Below, piece after piece: positions 31,365 through 42,720 of a stretch of 64,000 nt of DNA; the first letter of the stretch is position 1, and the number at the start of each line of letters is the position of its first letter. Source of the stretch: Izhakiella australiensis. GTDB lineage: Bacteria; Pseudomonadota; Gammaproteobacteria; Enterobacterales; Enterobacteriaceae. The stretch is taken from positions 248,001 through 312,000 of the forward strand of contig NZ_MRUL01000001.1 in NCBI RefSeq assembly GCF_002006995.1, in the 5' to 3' direction. A program made the translations under genes and the position numbers. The notes under the pieces were generated by a model. That model was not told the origin of the DNA and made no database searches. It saw nothing but the letters and a program-made list of their open reading frames with translations.

Positions 31365-32690
31365 TTACTCTTCCAGCACTTTTGGCAGCACGGTGCCGGT
31401 TACCGTCCGGGGATTTAGTCTGGTCACCAACAGCTGATCGATACGGTAGCTGTCAATATCGACCACCTCAAACTTGTAGCCATGAAATTTGACGAAGTCG
31501 GTGCGTTTGGGGATCTTGCGCAGCATAAACATCATGAAGCCGCCGATGGTTTCGTAATTGCCCGACTGCGGGAATTCATCAATATCCAACACGCGCATCA
31601 CGTCATCAATCGGTGTGCCGCCCTCAATCAGCCAGGAGTTCTCATCGCGGGCGACAATCTGCTCTTCCATTCCCTGACCGACCAAATCTCCCATCAGCGT
31701 GGTCATCACGTCGTTAAGCGTAATAATACCGACCACCAGCGCGTATTCGTTCATGATGACGGCAAAATCCTCGCCGGCAGCTTTGAAGCTTTCCAGCGCC
31801 TCGGACAGCGTCAGGGTATCGGGGACGATTAGCGCGTTGCGGATCTGTACGCCGCTATTCAGCGTCAGACTCTGGCTTCCCAGTACCCGTAAAAGCAGTT
31901 CTTTGGAGTCAACGTAGCCGACGACGCTATCAATATTTTCGTTGCACACCAGGAACTTTGAATGGGGGTAGGAGGCGATTTTATCTTTCAGGCTGGACTC
32001 ATCTTCATGCAAATCGAACCAAATAATATTTTCACGTGAGGTCATCGACGAGGGGACGGTGCGCGACTCCAGCTCAAATACGTTTTCAATTAGCTCATGT
32101 TCCTGTTTGCGCAATACGCCGGCCAGCGCGCCCGCTTCCACCACCGCATAGATATCATCGGAGGTGATGTCATCTTTGCGCACCATCGGGATTTTAAACA
32201 GGCGGAAGATCATATTTGCCAGGCCGTTAAACAACCAGACCATCGGGCTGAAGATCATCAGGCAAAAGCGCATTGGGTTAATAATTCTTAGCGCAATAGC
32301 TTCAGGCGAAATCATCCCGATGCGCTTGGGCGTCAGGTCGGCCAGCAGAATAAACAGGCTGGTTACCAACACAAAGGAGCTGATAAAGCTTAGCTGCTCC
32401 GCCAGCTCCGGCGACATGACCCGGATATACAATGAGCGAAACGCCGGTGAGAATGCGGCATCACCCACGATACCGCCGAGGATCGCTACCGCATTCAGGC
32501 CTATCTGCACGACGGTAAAGAAGGTGCCCGGCGTTTCCTGCATTTTCAGCACCCGCTGGGCATTAATGTTGCCTTCATCGGCCAGTAGTTTGAGCTTAAT
32601 TTTACGCGCGGCGGCCAAAGAGATTTCTGAAAGCGCGAAAAAGGCACTCACTACGATTAATAGCAGTATGACAAGAAAGCTATCTAACAT
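31365..32690 (-). CDS. ytfL: CNNM/CorC-type membrane protein YtfL
   Basis: YtfL has an N-terminal DUF21 membrane domain (about 1-190, four helices), a tandem CBS pair (about 205-330) and a CorC-HlyC C-terminal domain ending near 430. Relatives export magnesium or take part in metal and pH homeostasis; E. coli YtfL has been linked to cadaverine export. Start codons are ambiguous: in-frame ATG codons lie at 32708, 32696 and 32690. The last aligns with the E. coli start (MLDSFLVIL) and is used, giving 441 residues. Confidence 0.87.
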   Translation of the reverse strand: MLDSFLVILLLIVVSAFFALSEISLAAARKIKLKLLADEGNINAQRVLKMQETPGTFFTVVQIGLNAVAILGGIVGDAAFSPAFRSLYIRVMSPELAEQLSFISSFVLVTSLFILLADLTPKRIGMISPEAIALRIINPMRFCLMIFSPMVWLFNGLANMIFRLFKIPMVRKDDITSDDIYAVVEAGALAGVLRKQEHELIENVFELESRTVPSSMTSRENIIWFDLHEDESSLKDKIASYPHSKFLVCNENIDSVVGYVDSKELLLRVLGSQSLTLNSGVQIRNALIVPDTLTLSEALESFKAAGEDFAVIMNEYALVVGIITLNDVMTTLMGDLVGQGMEEQIVARDENSWLIEGGTPIDDVMRVLDIDEFPQSGNYETIGGFMMFMLRKIPKRTDFVKFHGYKFEVVDIDSYRIDQLLVTRLNPRTVTGTVLPKVLEE

Positions 32691-32876
32691 ATCCATTCCA
32701 TATTTCATAAACTTGTCATCTTTGGCCTGGGCAACTGGAGGTTTATATCCGGGTGTCTGGAGCTATCCGTGCCAAAAACGTCTGCGCCGATACGACGAGC
32801 GTTTGCTGTCGGGCAGAAAAGATTGACAGGCCGCAGCTGCGGCCCGTGTGCAGATTATAGCCTTGCCTGAGGCGCC

Positions 32877-33518
32877 TTACAATTGCGGCGGCAGGCAGAT
32901 ACCGGTGCCGGCAAGTCCGCAATATCCCTCCGGGTTTTTATGCAGATACTGCTGGTGATCGTCCTCTGCATAATAAAATAGCGCAGCGGGCGCGATTTCC
33001 GTGCTGATAGCCCGATTATCACCGGCTTCGTCCATTGCCTGGCGAAAACGCGTCAGACTGGCCTGGGCGGCGTTGGCTTGCGCCTCGTCCAGCGGATAAA
33101 TCGCCGAGCGGTACTGCGTGCCGATATCACCGCCCTGACGCATACCCTGAGCCGGATCGTGGTTTTGCCAAAACAATTGCAGCAGCTGCAGGTAGCTGAT
33201 GATGGCAGGATCAAAAACAATACGCACCGCTTCGGCATGGCCGGTCTGGCCGCTGCAAACCTCAGGGTAGGTCGGATTGGGCGTAAAGCCGCCGCTGTAG
33301 CCTGCCGCGGTGCTCCATACGCCAGGCTGCTGCCAGAATAAACGCTCCACGCCCCAGAAACAGCCCATCGCCAGCAACGCGATCGCCATGTTTTCCGGCA
33401 CGTGCGTCATGGAGTGTCCGGTGACCGCGTGCGTGGCGGCCACCGGCATTGGCGTATTACGTCCTGGCAGCGCATCGGCCTGAGTAATGAGCTGGGTTTT
33501 ATTGATTTCAGACTTCAC
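32877..33518 (-). CDS. msrA: Peptide methionine-S-sulfoxide reductase MsrA
   Basis: MsrA reduces the S-epimer of methionine sulfoxide in oxidised proteins using thioredoxin. The catalytic motif [13 protein letters not shown] (Cys about 53) is intact, followed by [26 protein letters not shown] and [23 protein letters not shown] resolving cysteine lies near the C-terminus in [13 protein letters not shown]. Length is 213 residues (E. coli 212). It is divergent from tamA, as in E. coli. Confidence 0.96.
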   Translation of the reverse strand: MKSEINKTQLITQADALPGRNTPMPVAATHAVTGHSMTHVPENMAIALLAMGCFWGVERLFWQQPGVWSTAAGYSGGFTPNPTYPEVCSGQTGHAEAVRIVFDPAIISYLQLLQLFWQNHDPAQGMRQGGDIGTQYRSAIYPLDEAQANAAQASLTRFRQAMDEAGDNRAISTEIAPAALFYYAEDDHQQYLHKNPEGYCGLAGTGICLPPQL

Positions 33519-33535
33519 GCTAAACTCCTGAGGTT

Positions 33536-33577
33536 AAGAATTGTCTATCACTGATTAAGAATCGTCTATCGCTGGTT
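33536..33577. repeat. 21-bp imperfect tandem duplication in the msrA-tamA spacer
   Basis: AAGAATTGTCTATCACTGATT (33536-33556) is followed at once by a second copy (33557-33577) differing at three positions. It lies 18 bp upstream of the msrA start, within its likely promoter or leader. Confidence 0.6.
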
Positions 33578-33772
33578 GTTTCACGCCTTCACTTTGACCA
33601 CAATAGAGAGCAAATTTGACTTTATTGCATCACTGGATATTGTCTCAACTGCTGAAATTTAATTTAATTTACCACCTGTTGGGGCAGTTATCATTGCCGC
33701 ACGCCGCTGTAAATTGCGAGTAAATATAAGATTTATCCCCGAACGGGGCTGGCGACGATAACAGGAGTAAGC

Positions 33773-35515
33773 GTGCCACGAATTTATGTGTATTGCATGT
33801 GCTGTCTGGTGCTGGCGGCAGCGTCCCCTGTGCAGGCGGCGCCTGTCCGTTTGCAGGTTGAAGGGTTATCCGGGGAATTAGAAAAAAACGTCAGAGCGCG
33901 TCTTTCCACCATCGGTAATGATGAGGTGGCGCCAGACGGTCGCTTCCGCGCTCGCGTTAGCGAGGCGATTAAGCAGGGGCTGAAAGCGTTGGGCTACTAC
34001 GAACCCGACATTAGTTTTCAGCTTAGCCCTCCACCGGCAGGCGGTAAGCGCCAGGTTCTGCATGCCAGGGTTAATCCTGGCACGCCGGTTCGTATTGCCG
34101 GAACGACGGTTATTATACGCGGCGGCGCCCGCCAGGATGAAGATTTTCAGAAACTGGTCAGTACAGGGCAGCCGAAAAAAGGCACGATTCTTAATCACGG
34201 CACTTACGACAATTTCAAATCGTCACTCAATAATTTATCGCTACGAAAGGGCTATTTCGATGCCCAATATCTGAAAAGCGAGCTGGGCGTTTCGGTGCCG
34301 CGTGAAGAGGCGTTTTGGGATATTGATTACGACAGCGGCCAGCGCTATCGCTTTGGCGATGTGACCTTTGAAGGTTCGCAAATTGATAACCGCTATTTGC
34401 AGAACCTGGTGCCGTTTCACAAAGGTGACTATTACAACTCTGCGGATCTCGCCGAGCTGAACCGTCGGCTTTCGGCAACCGGCTGGTTTAATTCCGTGGT
34501 GGTTGCACCTGATTTTGACAAATCCCGCGAGAGTAAAATATTGCCGCTTGACGGCGTTCTCACGCCGCGCACCGAAAATACTATCGAAACCGGGGTCGGC
34601 TACTCAACCGACGTCGGGCCTCGGGTTAAGGCGACATGGAAGCGTCCGTGGGTTAACTCGCGGGGCCATAGCTTTACTACCAGCGCCAATATTTCCGCGC
34701 CGGAGCAGCAGCTCGATTTCAGCTATAAAATTCCGCTGCTGAAAAGCCCGTTGGAGCAATACTACCTGCTGCAGGGCGGCCTGAAGCGTACCGATCTGAA
34801 CGACACCCGTGCCGATTCGTCAACGCTGGCCGCCTCGCGCTATTGGGAATCCTCCAGCGGCTGGCAGCGGGCTATCAACCTGCGCTGGAGCCTCGATCAC
34901 TTTACCCAGGGTAACGTCACCAACACCACCATGCTGATTTATCCCGGCGTTAGCGTTAACCGCACCCGCTCGCGCGGCGGGCTGATGCCAACCTGGGGTG
35001 ATTCCCAGCGTTACTCGGTCGATGTTTCCAACACCAGCTGGGCGTCGGATATAAACTTCCTTGTGCTGCAAGCATCAAACGTATGGATCCGTACTCTCGG
35101 TGAGAAAAATCGCTTTGTGGTACGCGGCAATCTCGGCTGGATCGAAACCAGCGATTTCGATCGGGTGCCGCCGGATCTGCGCTTCTTCGCCGGCGGCGAT
35201 CGCAGCATCCGTGGTTACAAATATAAAGGCATCTCTCCGCGCGATGCCGATGGCAAGCTCACCGGTGCGTCTAAACTGGCGACCGGCTCCCTTGAATATC
35301 AATACAATGTGACCGGCAAGTGGTGGGGCGCGGTATTTATTGACTCCGGTGAAGCGGTAAGTGATATCAAGCAGAGCAATTTCAAAACCGGCGCCGGTGT
35401 TGGCGTGCGCTGGCAATCCCCGGTAGGGCCGATAAAACTCGATATCGCCCGGCCGATTGGCGATGATGATAACCATAACCTGCAATTTTATATTGGTCTG
35501 GGGCCTGAGCTATGA
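33773..35515 (+). CDS. tamA: Outer-membrane translocation and assembly module protein TamA
   Basis: TamA is an Omp85-family barrel that, with TamB, helps insert certain outer-membrane proteins and takes part in phospholipid transport to the outer membrane. A signal peptide (about 1-22, VQA/APVRL), three POTRA domains (to about 260) and a 16-strand barrel (about 270-580) with the [15 protein letters not shown] turn are seen. It starts with GTG at 33773, with AGGAG 7 bp upstream. Its stop overlaps tamB (ATGA). Confidence 0.95.
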   Translation: MPRIYVYCMCCLVLAAASPVQAAPVRLQVEGLSGELEKNVRARLSTIGNDEVAPDGRFRARVSEAIKQGLKALGYYEPDISFQLSPPPAGGKRQVLHARVNPGTPVRIAGTTVIIRGGARQDEDFQKLVSTGQPKKGTILNHGTYDNFKSSLNNLSLRKGYFDAQYLKSELGVSVPREEAFWDIDYDSGQRYRFGDVTFEGSQIDNRYLQNLVPFHKGDYYNSADLAELNRRLSATGWFNSVVVAPDFDKSRESKILPLDGVLTPRTENTIETGVGYSTDVGPRVKATWKRPWVNSRGHSFTTSANISAPEQQLDFSYKIPLLKSPLEQYYLLQGGLKRTDLNDTRADSSTLAASRYWESSSGWQRAINLRWSLDHFTQGNVTNTTMLIYPGVSVNRTRSRGGLMPTWGDSQRYSVDVSNTSWASDINFLVLQASNVWIRTLGEKNRFVVRGNLGWIETSDFDRVPPDLRFFAGGDRSIRGYKYKGISPRDADGKLTGASKLATGSLEYQYNVTGKWWGAVFIDSGEAVSDIKQSNFKTGAGVGVRWQSPVGPIKLDIARPIGDDDNHNLQFYIGLGPEL

Positions 35516-38500
35516 GTTGGTGGAAAAAGGTCCTGATCGGCATGGTGATTTTGCTGGTGCTACTGCTGGGCAGCGTGGCGTTTTTGATTGGTACGACGCC
35601 AGGGCTGCATATGCTGTTTAATGCCGCCAATCGCTGGGTTCCCGGCCTCTCGGTGCAGAAGGTAGAGGGGGGATGGCGCGATCTGACCGTCAGCAACCTG
35701 CGTTATGACATGCCCGGCGTTAGCGCCTCCGTTGGTCGTTTTCATCTGGCGGTAAACCTGAGCTGCCTGAAGCACAGCGCATTTTGCATCAATGACTTAT
35801 CGTTAAGCGATGTTGACGTCACCGTTGATAGCAAAAAGCTGGCACCGGCCGCGCCGGCGCCAGAAGATAAGCAGGAAAGCAGCGGTGAAATTCGCACGCC
35901 CTGGCCATTAACCCTCACCCGGCTGGCGCTGCATAACGTCAATGTAAAGGTGGATGATACAGCGATTTCACTGGCGGACTTTAGCTCCGGCATGGCCTGG
36001 CAGGAGCGCGCGCTGACGCTGACGCCTACACATATTCAAAGCCTGCTGGTGGCGCTGCCAAAAACGCCGGCGCCCGCACCGGCGCCGCCAACAAAGCCTG
36101 ACGCTGAAGCGCCGCTGGGCGAGCAGCTGAACGCGCTGTTCGCGAAGCCGCTGCTGCCCGATCTGCCCGATTTCCGTTTGCCGTTGGATATCAACGTTCA
36201 GCAAATTCTGGGCGAGCAGCTGCGGGTTACCGGCGGTAGCGACCTGACGATAAACCGGGTAGAGATCAAAGCGCAAACCACCGACCGCCACTTGCAGTTG
36301 ACCACGCTGGACGTGGATTCTTCTATGGGGCTGGTAAACGCCAGCGGTCAGGCGCAGCTGAGCGGCGACTGGCCGCTGGATATGACCCTGAACGGCACGG
36401 TCAATATCGCGCCGCTGAAAGGCGAAAAGCTGAAGATGACCCTGGGCGGCGCGATGCGCAAGCAGCTGAAGCTGGCGCTGAACCTCTCCGGCCCGCTGGA
36501 CGCGCAGCTGCAAGGACAAACGGAGCTGGCCACGCCCGGACTGCCGCTGAAGCTGGCGATCGCAAGTCCACGCTTGCGCTGGCCGCTGACTGGGAAGACG
36601 CAATATCAGGTTGATAACTTTGCTTTCAACGTTGACGGCAAGGCCACCGATTACAAAACAACACTGAAAGCGGCGATAAGCGGCGCTGACATTCCCCCTG
36701 CGACCGTTAACCTGAATGGTAAAGGCAACCTGAGTCAGTTTAATCTGGACAAGCTGCACGTTGCCGCTTTGCAGGGGAACGTCGATCTTAACGCGCTGGT
36801 CGACTGGAGTAAGTCCATCAGCTGGCGTAGCGAGCTCACCGTACAGGGTATAAACACCGCGAAGCAGTATCCCGACTGGCCGGCCAGGCTGGATGGAAAA
36901 ATCACCACTCGCGGCAGCCTGTATGGCGGCAGCTGGCAGGTTCGGGTGCCGGAGCTGGCCCTTAACGGCAACGTGAAGCAAAACGCGGTGAAGGTGCAGG
37001 GCTCCCTGTACGGCAACAGCTACAATCAGTGGGAGATCCCCGGCATTAAGATTGCCCTGGGGCCGAACCACATTGATGTGAAAGGGGCGTTGAAAGACAA
37101 GCTGGCGCTGGACGCCACTATTGATGCGCCTCGTCTGGATAATGCGCTGCCGGGTCTTGGCGGCACGGCTGAGGGCAGCATTAAAGCACGTGGCGATCTG
37201 AAAAAACCGCAGCTGCTGGCTAATCTGACCGCGCGTAATCTGCGCTGGCAGCAGCTGCACATCGCCCGCGTTAAGCTCGACGGCGACGTCATGTCCAGCG
37301 ATCAGATTCAGGGCAAGCTGGCGCTCCAGGTCGAACAAATCAAGCAGGATGCGCTGGATATCAGTAATCTGACGCTAAACGCCGAGGGCAATGAAAAACA
37401 GCATCAGCTGAAGCTGGTAATAAAAGGGAAACCGGTCTCTGGCCAGCTGGCACTTAACGGCAGCTTCGATCGCGCCGCCGAGCGCTGGACCGGCACGCTG
37501 AACAATACCCGCTTTGACACGCCGGTGGGTGAATGGCGTCTGACGCGGGCGATCGCACTGGATTATCTCAATAAAAAACAGACCATAAGTATTGGACCGC
37601 ACTGCTGGCAGAATCCGGATGCCGAGCTTTGCGTGCCGCAAACTATCGAAGCGGGCCCCGCCGGCCATGCCCGTATCGACCTGAAGCGCTTCGACCTGGC
37701 GATGTTAAAGCCCTTCCTGGGCGATGACACTCAGCTTTCCGGCGTGTTCAACGGCAACGCTGAAGTTAGCTGGAAGCCCGGCGGCGGGCTGCCGGAAGGG
37801 CAGGTTTCGCTGAAAGGTAACGGTGTTAAGGTTGCGCAAAACGTGCAGGGCAATGTGCTGCCGATCGCTTTTGATACGCTGAACCTGAACGCCGGATTGC
37901 ACAAAAATCATGCGCAGCTCGACTGGCTGATACGCATTGCTAAAAACGGTCAGCTGGACGGAAACGTACAGATTGACGATCCGCAGGGCAGGCGCAACCT
38001 CGCCGGCAACGTCAACATCAAGAATCTGTCGCTGGCGATGTTTAATCCGGCGTTGATGCAGGGTGAATCGGTCAGCGGCGTGGTCAATAGCCAGCTTCGG
38101 CTGGGGGGTAACCTTCAGCGTCCGCAGGTGTTTGGCCAGCTGGGACTGCGCGATGGGCGGGTCGATGCCAGCTTTATGCCGGTCGATCTGAAAGCCGCCA
38201 ACCTTAACGTGCAGTTCAACGGCATGGATTCGACGCTGGAAGGGCTGCTGCGTACCGCGAAAGGGCAGCTTAATCTGAACGGCAGCGCCGACTGGAGCAA
38301 TCTTAACGCCTGGCGTGCGCGCGTTGCCGCTAAAGGCGACAGGATCCGCGTAACGGTGCCGCCAATGGTGCGCATGGATGTCTCGCCGGACCTGGTATTT
38401 GAAGCCACGCCGGAGTTACTGAATCTGAACGGCAGGGTGGATATTCCCTGGGCGCGGATTACCGTGCAGGATGTGCCGCCGAGCGCCGTAGGCGTCTCGC

Positions 38501-39264
38501 CCGATGAGGTGATGCTGGACAAAAATCTGCAGCCGATCGCGCCGAAAACCACCTCGATTCCGATCAACAGCAACCTGGTTATCCACGTCGGCAAAGATGT
38601 GCGCCTGAACGCTTTTGGCCTGAAGGCTAAGCTCAACGGCGACCTGAAGTTGGTACAGGATCGCCAGGGGCTGGGTCTGAACGGTCAGATCAATATTCCG
38701 GAAGGGCGTTTCCACGCCTACGGTCAGGATTTGATTATTCGAAAAGGTGAATTGCAATTTGCCGGGCCGCCCGATCAGCCTTACCTGAACATTGAAGCTA
38801 TCCGCAATCCGGAGGCGACAGAAAACGATGTCACCGCCGGACTGCGGGTAACCGGCCCTGCGGACCAGCCGAAAGCCGAAGTTTTCTCGGACCCGGCGAT
38901 GTCGCAGCAGGAGGCGCTTTCTTACCTGCTGCGCGGGCAGGGACTTGACAGCAGCGGTGGGGATAGCGCCGTTACCTCCGCGCTGATCGGGTTAGGGGTT
39001 GCGCAGAGTGGGCAGGTTATGGGTAAAATTGGTGAAACATTTGGCGTCAGCAATCTGGCGCTGGATACCACCGGCGTCGGGGATAGTCAGCAGGTTCAGG
39101 TGAGCGGTTATGTACTTCCGGGCTTGCAGGTTAAATACGGTGTTGGCATATTTGATTCTCTGGCAACGCTGACATTACGTTATCGGCTGATGCCTAAACT
39201 TTATCTGGAAGCGGTCTCTGGCCTTGACCAGGCACTTGATGTGCTCTATCAGTTCGAGTTCTAG
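35512..39264 (+). CDS. tamB: Inter-membrane translocation and lipid-transport protein TamB
   Basis: TamB is a very long periplasmic beta-taco protein of the AsmA-like/VPS13 type that bridges inner and outer membranes. The N-terminal signal anchor (about 8-28) is followed by about 1,000 residues of repetitive beta structure and the DUF490 domain (about 900-1250) that binds TamA. Typical C-terminal segments are [21 protein letters not shown] and [19 protein letters not shown]. At 1250 residues it is near E. coli length (1259). A Pro/Ala-rich segment (about 182-198) is less conserved. Confidence 0.95.
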   Translation: MSWWKKVLIGMVILLVLLLGSVAFLIGTTPGLHMLFNAANRWVPGLSVQKVEGGWRDLTVSNLRYDMPGVSASVGRFHLAVNLSCLKHSAFCINDLSLSDVDVTVDSKKLAPAAPAPEDKQESSGEIRTPWPLTLTRLALHNVNVKVDDTAISLADFSSGMAWQERALTLTPTHIQSLLVALPKTPAPAPAPPTKPDAEAPLGEQLNALFAKPLLPDLPDFRLPLDINVQQILGEQLRVTGGSDLTINRVEIKAQTTDRHLQLTTLDVDSSMGLVNASGQAQLSGDWPLDMTLNGTVNIAPLKGEKLKMTLGGAMRKQLKLALNLSGPLDAQLQGQTELATPGLPLKLAIASPRLRWPLTGKTQYQVDNFAFNVDGKATDYKTTLKAAISGADIPPATVNLNGKGNLSQFNLDKLHVAALQGNVDLNALVDWSKSISWRSELTVQGINTAKQYPDWPARLDGKITTRGSLYGGSWQVRVPELALNGNVKQNAVKVQGSLYGNSYNQWEIPGIKIALGPNHIDVKGALKDKLALDATIDAPRLDNALPGLGGTAEGSIKARGDLKKPQLLANLTARNLRWQQLHIARVKLDGDVMSSDQIQGKLALQVEQIKQDALDISNLTLNAEGNEKQHQLKLVIKGKPVSGQLALNGSFDRAAERWTGTLNNTRFDTPVGEWRLTRAIALDYLNKKQTISIGPHCWQNPDAELCVPQTIEAGPAGHARIDLKRFDLAMLKPFLGDDTQLSGVFNGNAEVSWKPGGGLPEGQVSLKGNGVKVAQNVQGNVLPIAFDTLNLNAGLHKNHAQLDWLIRIAKNGQLDGNVQIDDPQGRRNLAGNVNIKNLSLAMFNPALMQGESVSGVVNSQLRLGGNLQRPQVFGQLGLRDGRVDASFMPVDLKAANLNVQFNGMDSTLEGLLRTAKGQLNLNGSADWSNLNAWRARVAAKGDRIRVTVPPMVRMDVSPDLVFEATPELLNLNGRVDIPWARITVQDVPPSAVGVSPDEVMLDKNLQPIAPKTTSIPINSNLVIHVGKDVRLNAFGLKAKLNGDLKLVQDRQGLGLNGQINIPEGRFHAYGQDLIIRKGELQFAGPPDQPYLNIEAIRNPEATENDVTAGLRVTGPADQPKAEVFSDPAMSQQEALSYLLRGQGLDSSGGDSAVTSALIGLGVAQSGQVMGKIGETFGVSNLALDTTGVGDSQQVQVSGYVLPGLQVKYGVGIFDSLATLTLRYRLMPKLYLEAVSGLDQALDVLYQFEF

Positions 39265-39266
39265 CA

Positions 39267-39614
39267 ATGCGAATTATTGTCTACGGCAGTTTACGGCGTG
39301 AGCAGGGGAACAGCCACTGGATGACTAACGGGCAATGGCTTGGCGATCACGTTATCGACGGCTATGAACTCTATAGTCTTGGCCATTATCCGGGGGTGAT
39401 TAAAGGGACGGGTAAAGTCTACTGCGAGGTGTATCGCATCGATGCGACAACGCTGGCGGAGCTTGATGCGCTGCGCAGTAAAGGGGGGGAATATAAGCGC
39501 GAGCTGACAGCAACCCCTTACGGGTCCGCCTGGCTTTATGTTTATCAGCGTCCGGTGGCGGGGCGTAAGCGCATCGTCAGCGGCAACTGGGTGCAGCGTG
39601 ATAAAGAAGATTAA
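39267..39614 (+). CDS. ytfP: Gamma-glutamylcyclotransferase-like protein YtfP
   Basis: YtfP is a 115-residue GGCT-fold protein beginning MRIIVYGSLRREQGNSHWM, with the YGSLR substrate loop and the glutamate of GGEYKRE. It lies 2 bases after tamB, as in the E. coli tamA-tamB-ytfP operon. Cyclotransferase activity on gamma-glutamyl amines is known for relatives; the substrate of YtfP is not known. Confidence 0.93.
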   Translation: MRIIVYGSLRREQGNSHWMTNGQWLGDHVIDGYELYSLGHYPGVIKGTGKVYCEVYRIDATTLAELDALRSKGGEYKRELTATPYGSAWLYVYQRPVAGRKRIVSGNWVQRDKED

Positions 39615-39630
39615 CCTGTAGCGCGACAAG

Positions 39631-39703
39631 AAAAAGCCGCTGTTCTGAATATCCGTCAACGTTGAATGTACTCAACCTGAGGGGGCCAGAGAGCGGCTTT
39701 TTT
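39631..39703. terminator. Long-loop bidirectional terminator between ytfP and the DUF1311 gene
   Basis: AAAAAGCCGCT (39631-39641) pairs exactly with AGCGGCTTTTT (39692-39702), with A-runs and T-runs at both outer ends. The 50-base loop contains its own small stem GTTGA/TCAAC (39661-39675). It serves two convergent genes. Confidence 0.65.
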
Positions 39704-39727
39704 ATTGCCGTTTTAGCTACCTTGTTT

Positions 39728-40111
39728 TCACAGCGGGCAGCTGACATCGCCCTCAGGGCAGTTGAGCATGCTTTTCAGCTCTTTGGTTCGCTGCTGCGTT
39801 TTATCTTGCAGGCAGGCAGAGACGTTCATTGGCCAGACCGTTCCGTCCTTCGATTTGAAGGTCTGGAAATTACAGTCGGCATCACGATACTCAATCCATT
39901 TTTTCTGGGCCGCCTGCAGTAGCGATTTTTGCTTACCCGACGTTGCCTTGAGCGCTTGTTTATAGGTTGTGTTCAGCTCGCCATCGGCTTTTTTATAGTC
40001 CTCGTTGGCGCATTGATTCATATCTGCCTGGGTGGTGGCATTAGCGCAATCCACCGCCAGCGCCGGCGCTACGGGCAGAAAAAGCAAGGACGCAATAATC
40101 AGTTTTTGCAT
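39728..40111 (-). CDS. Exported DUF1311 (LprI-type) protein
   Basis: This is a 127-residue secreted protein with a signal peptide (about 1-19, ALA/VDC) and a DUF1311 domain. It shows VDCANATTQADMNQCANEDYKKADGELN, KSLLQAAQKKWIEYRDADCNF and a C-terminal LNCPEGDVSCPL. The four or more cysteines probably form disulphides. DUF1311 includes the N-terminal part of the mycobacterial lysozyme inhibitor LprI and E. coli YecT; a role against lysozyme here is only inferred. It does not occur at this position in E. coli. Confidence 0.85.
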   Translation of the reverse strand: MQKLIIASLLFLPVAPALAVDCANATTQADMNQCANEDYKKADGELNTTYKQALKATSGKQKSLLQAAQKKWIEYRDADCNFQTFKSKDGTVWPMNVSACLQDKTQQRTKELKSMLNCPEGDVSCPL

Positions 40112-40233
40112 AATCAGTCCCTCAGTTTTAGCAAAAAGATGCGTGATTATTATAGGCGTAGATGTAGAGACCTGGGGTATTTATCTCTCTCGTCAGGCAC
40201 CTGCATGAAGCGCTGTGCCGATAATCAGGCAAT

Positions 40234-40263
40234 AAAAAAGCCGCGTCGTAGCGCGGCTTTTTT
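40234..40263. terminator. Bidirectional terminator downstream of ppa
   Basis: AAAAAAGCCGCG (40234-40245) pairs perfectly with CGCGGCTTTTTT (40252-40263) around a 6-base loop. It lies 16 bp beyond the ppa stop codon and works on either strand. Confidence 0.9.
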
Positions 40264-40278
40264 ACTCAGCGGGCAGGC

Positions 40279-40809
40279 TTATTTTTTTGCCGCGCGCTCA
40301 AAAGAAGAAACGATTTCTGCTTTTGCCGCTTCTACGTTATCCCAGCCATCAACTTTGACCCATTTACCTTTTTCCAGGTCTTTGTAATGTTCAAAGAAGT
40401 GGGTGATCTGCGCACGCAGCAGCTCTGGCAGGTCGTTAACGTCTTTAATGTGATCGTACTCTTTAGAGAGCTTGGTGTGCGGAACGGCAACCAGCTTGGC
40501 GTCTTCGCCGGACTCGTCGGTCATTTTTAACACGCCAACCGGACGGCAGCGGATCACTGAGCCTGGCTGCAGTGGATACGGGGTGGGGACCAGCACATCA
40601 ACCGGGTCGCCATCCAGCGAAAGGGTGTGATTGATATAGCCGTAGTTGCACGGGTAGAACATGGCGGTAGACATGAAACGGTCAACGAACAGGGCGCCGG
40701 ACTCTTTATCCACTTCGTATTTAATCGGATCCGCGTTTGCCGGGATTTCAATAACAACGTAGATATCTTCTGGCAGGTCTTTACCCGCGGGTACCTGGTT
40801 CAAGCTCAT
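40279..40809 (-). CDS. ppa: Inorganic pyrophosphatase
   Basis: Family I pyrophosphatase hydrolyses PPi to phosphate and so drives biosynthetic reactions. The 176-residue protein contains the signature DGDPVDVLV (metal-binding aspartates), [18 protein letters not shown] and the C-terminal [16 protein letters not shown]. It is nearly identical to the E. coli protein of the same length and is essential there. Confidence 0.97.
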   Translation of the reverse strand: MSLNQVPAGKDLPEDIYVVIEIPANADPIKYEVDKESGALFVDRFMSTAMFYPCNYGYINHTLSLDGDPVDVLVPTPYPLQPGSVIRCRPVGVLKMTDESGEDAKLVAVPHTKLSKEYDHIKDVNDLPELLRAQITHFFEHYKDLEKGKWVKVDGWDNVEAAKAEIVSSFERAAKK

Positions 40810-41028
40810 GATAAATTCCTTTACGCAGTCTCAAAAGTGACGCTCATTATAGCCAACCAGTAGTGAAAGTATCTCCCCTTTTTGCGCTTTCAGATTGCTC
40901 CATGATCGCGAGCATTAACCTGATAAGTCATGGCGGTATCTCCTGTCGGGTCGCCGGCGGATTTTCGTCGCTGTGCAAACATCAGCGGATCAGGCGCCGG
41001 CGCATTTTCAAAATTTCAGCATCAAACA

Positions 41029-41055
41029 TAAATTTGGCGAAACTATTGCCGATAA
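41029..41055 (+). promoter_or_regulatory. FliA (sigma-28) promoter of the chemoreceptor gene
   Basis: TAAATTTG (41029-41036; 6 of 8 matches to TAAAGTTT) is followed after exactly 11 bp by GCCGATAA (41048-41055), a perfect sigma-28 -10 element. Transcription would start near 41062, 48 bases before the ATG. This places the receptor in the late flagellar regulon. Confidence 0.8.
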
Positions 41056-41109
41056 CCTGAGAGCTTATTTTGTGTGTCTTGCGTCGCCGCATCGGAGAAA
41101 AGAATAATT

Positions 41110-42675
41110 ATGCTAAACAAAATATCACTAAGGTCAGGATTGTTGGTGCTATTGACCATCATGACGCTGCTGCTGTTGAGCGTCAGCGTGCTGGGAATTA
41201 TGGCAATACAGCAAAGCAACGCCTCGTTAAATGTTTTAAACCGTATCCAGGGCGTTGAGTTAAACAGTCTTTACCAGAGTAATATCGCTATGCTGCGCGC
41301 CCGTACTGCGGCGGCATTGTCCATTCACCGTCTGGAGATGGGGCTGGTTGATGAGGCGCTGGAGGATGCTAAACGCGCAGGGGCTTATATCGATGAAGCG
41401 GACAAGCAGCACAAAAATTTTATTGCGGCAGGCGCGGTAACTGCGCAGGGCAGCAAGCTGGCCCGGGATATCGACAGAAGCTATCAGGCCTATGTTGCCA
41501 ATGGCATTCAGCCGATGCTTAAAGCCGCGCTGGATCAGCACACCGATGAATATTATCAGGTACTGGAAAGCAAGCTTACCCCGCTCAATGCCGCCTACGC
41601 CAAAGCAGTGAACAGCTTTGGCGACTATGCCAATCAGGTTTCTAATGACGGGCTTGAGCGTGCGCACAGCAATCAGCGGCAAATGACGCTGCTTATCGGC
41701 GTTAGCCTGGCGCTCAGCATTGTGCTGGTGGTGATGGCCTGGCTGGCGCTGCGCGTTATGCTGCTTAAGCCGCTGAATCGGGCAATTGTGCATCTGGAGC
41801 ACGTGGCTGCCGGCGACCTGACTCAGCCGAACCCCGAGGCTGGTAACAACGAGCTTGGGCGCCTTAACAGCGCGCTGGCCGGCATGCAGCAGGCACTGGA
41901 GCAATCTGTCAGCCGGGTGCGCGACGCCAGTATGCAAATCGATGTCGGCAGCCGTGAGCTGGCGGCGGGGAACCTGAATTTGTCGCAGCGTACCGAAGAG
42001 TCTGCCGCCTCGCTGGAACAGACCGCTGCCAGCATGGAGCAACTGACCGCCACCGTTAAGCAGAACGCCTCCAACGCTCAGCAAGCGGACATGCTGGCGT
42101 CTAACGTCTCGGTTACCGCCGAGCGGGGCGCCGACGTGGTCAGTTCAGTTATCGATAAGATGCGCGAGATTACCGATAGCGCCAACCGGATTGGTAATAT
42201 TCTGGAGGTTATCGACGGCATTGCTTTCCAGACTAATATTCTGGCGCTGAATGCCTCCGTTGAAGCGGCTCGCGCTGGCGAGCAGGGGCGCGGGTTTGCC
42301 GTGGTCGCTAATGAAGTTCGCACTCTGGCGCAGCGCAGCGCGACCGCCGCCAAAGAGATTCGCACGCTTATCAGCGAGTCGCAGACGCGCGTCAGCGAGG
42401 GGGCGGATATGGCCGGTAAAGCAGGTCAGACGATGGGGGATATAGCCAGTGAAGTTTCTATGGTAACGCGTCTGATGAAAGAGATTTCCAGCGCCTCGCA
42501 GGAACAAAGTCGCGGTATTGAGCAGATCAACCTGGCGGTAACCCAGATGGATGAAGCCGCGCAGCAAAATGCGTCGCTGGTTGAAGAGGCCGCGTCAGCT
42601 ACCCAGTCGCTGGAAGAACAATCGCAGCAGCTGGTGACCACCATGGCGGTCTTTAAGCTGAATACAGTTGGCTGA
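41110..42675 (+). CDS. Methyl-accepting chemotaxis protein
   Basis: This 521-residue transmembrane chemoreceptor has TM1 at about 9-32, a periplasmic four-helix sensor domain (about 33-190, Tar-ligand-binding type), TM2 at about 190-213 and HAMP (about 214-265). The signalling hairpin tip is [44 protein letters not shown]. The C-terminus ends [10 protein letters not shown] without the NWETF pentapeptide that binds CheR and CheB, so it is a low-abundance type receptor like Trg or Tap. The ligand is unknown. ATG 41110 is chosen because the membrane helix then follows at once. Confidence 0.93.
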   Translation: MLNKISLRSGLLVLLTIMTLLLLSVSVLGIMAIQQSNASLNVLNRIQGVELNSLYQSNIAMLRARTAAALSIHRLEMGLVDEALEDAKRAGAYIDEADKQHKNFIAAGAVTAQGSKLARDIDRSYQAYVANGIQPMLKAALDQHTDEYYQVLESKLTPLNAAYAKAVNSFGDYANQVSNDGLERAHSNQRQMTLLIGVSLALSIVLVVMAWLALRVMLLKPLNRAIVHLEHVAAGDLTQPNPEAGNNELGRLNSALAGMQQALEQSVSRVRDASMQIDVGSRELAAGNLNLSQRTEESAASLEQTAASMEQLTATVKQNASNAQQADMLASNVSVTAERGADVVSSVIDKMREITDSANRIGNILEVIDGIAFQTNILALNASVEAARAGEQGRGFAVVANEVRTLAQRSATAAKEIRTLISESQTRVSEGADMAGKAGQTMGDIASEVSMVTRLMKEISSASQEQSRGIEQINLAVTQMDEAAQQNASLVEEAASATQSLEEQSQQLVTTMAVFKLNTVG

Positions 42676-42720
42676 CGGGAAATAGATCCGGTACGGGCTT
42701 AGTCCCGTACCGGAAGGCGC

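Noticed and set aside
35968-37338. 456-codon antisense frame inside tamB
   Set aside because: It is the complement of a GC-rich repetitive coding sequence. The tamB frame is fully conserved and accounts for this region.
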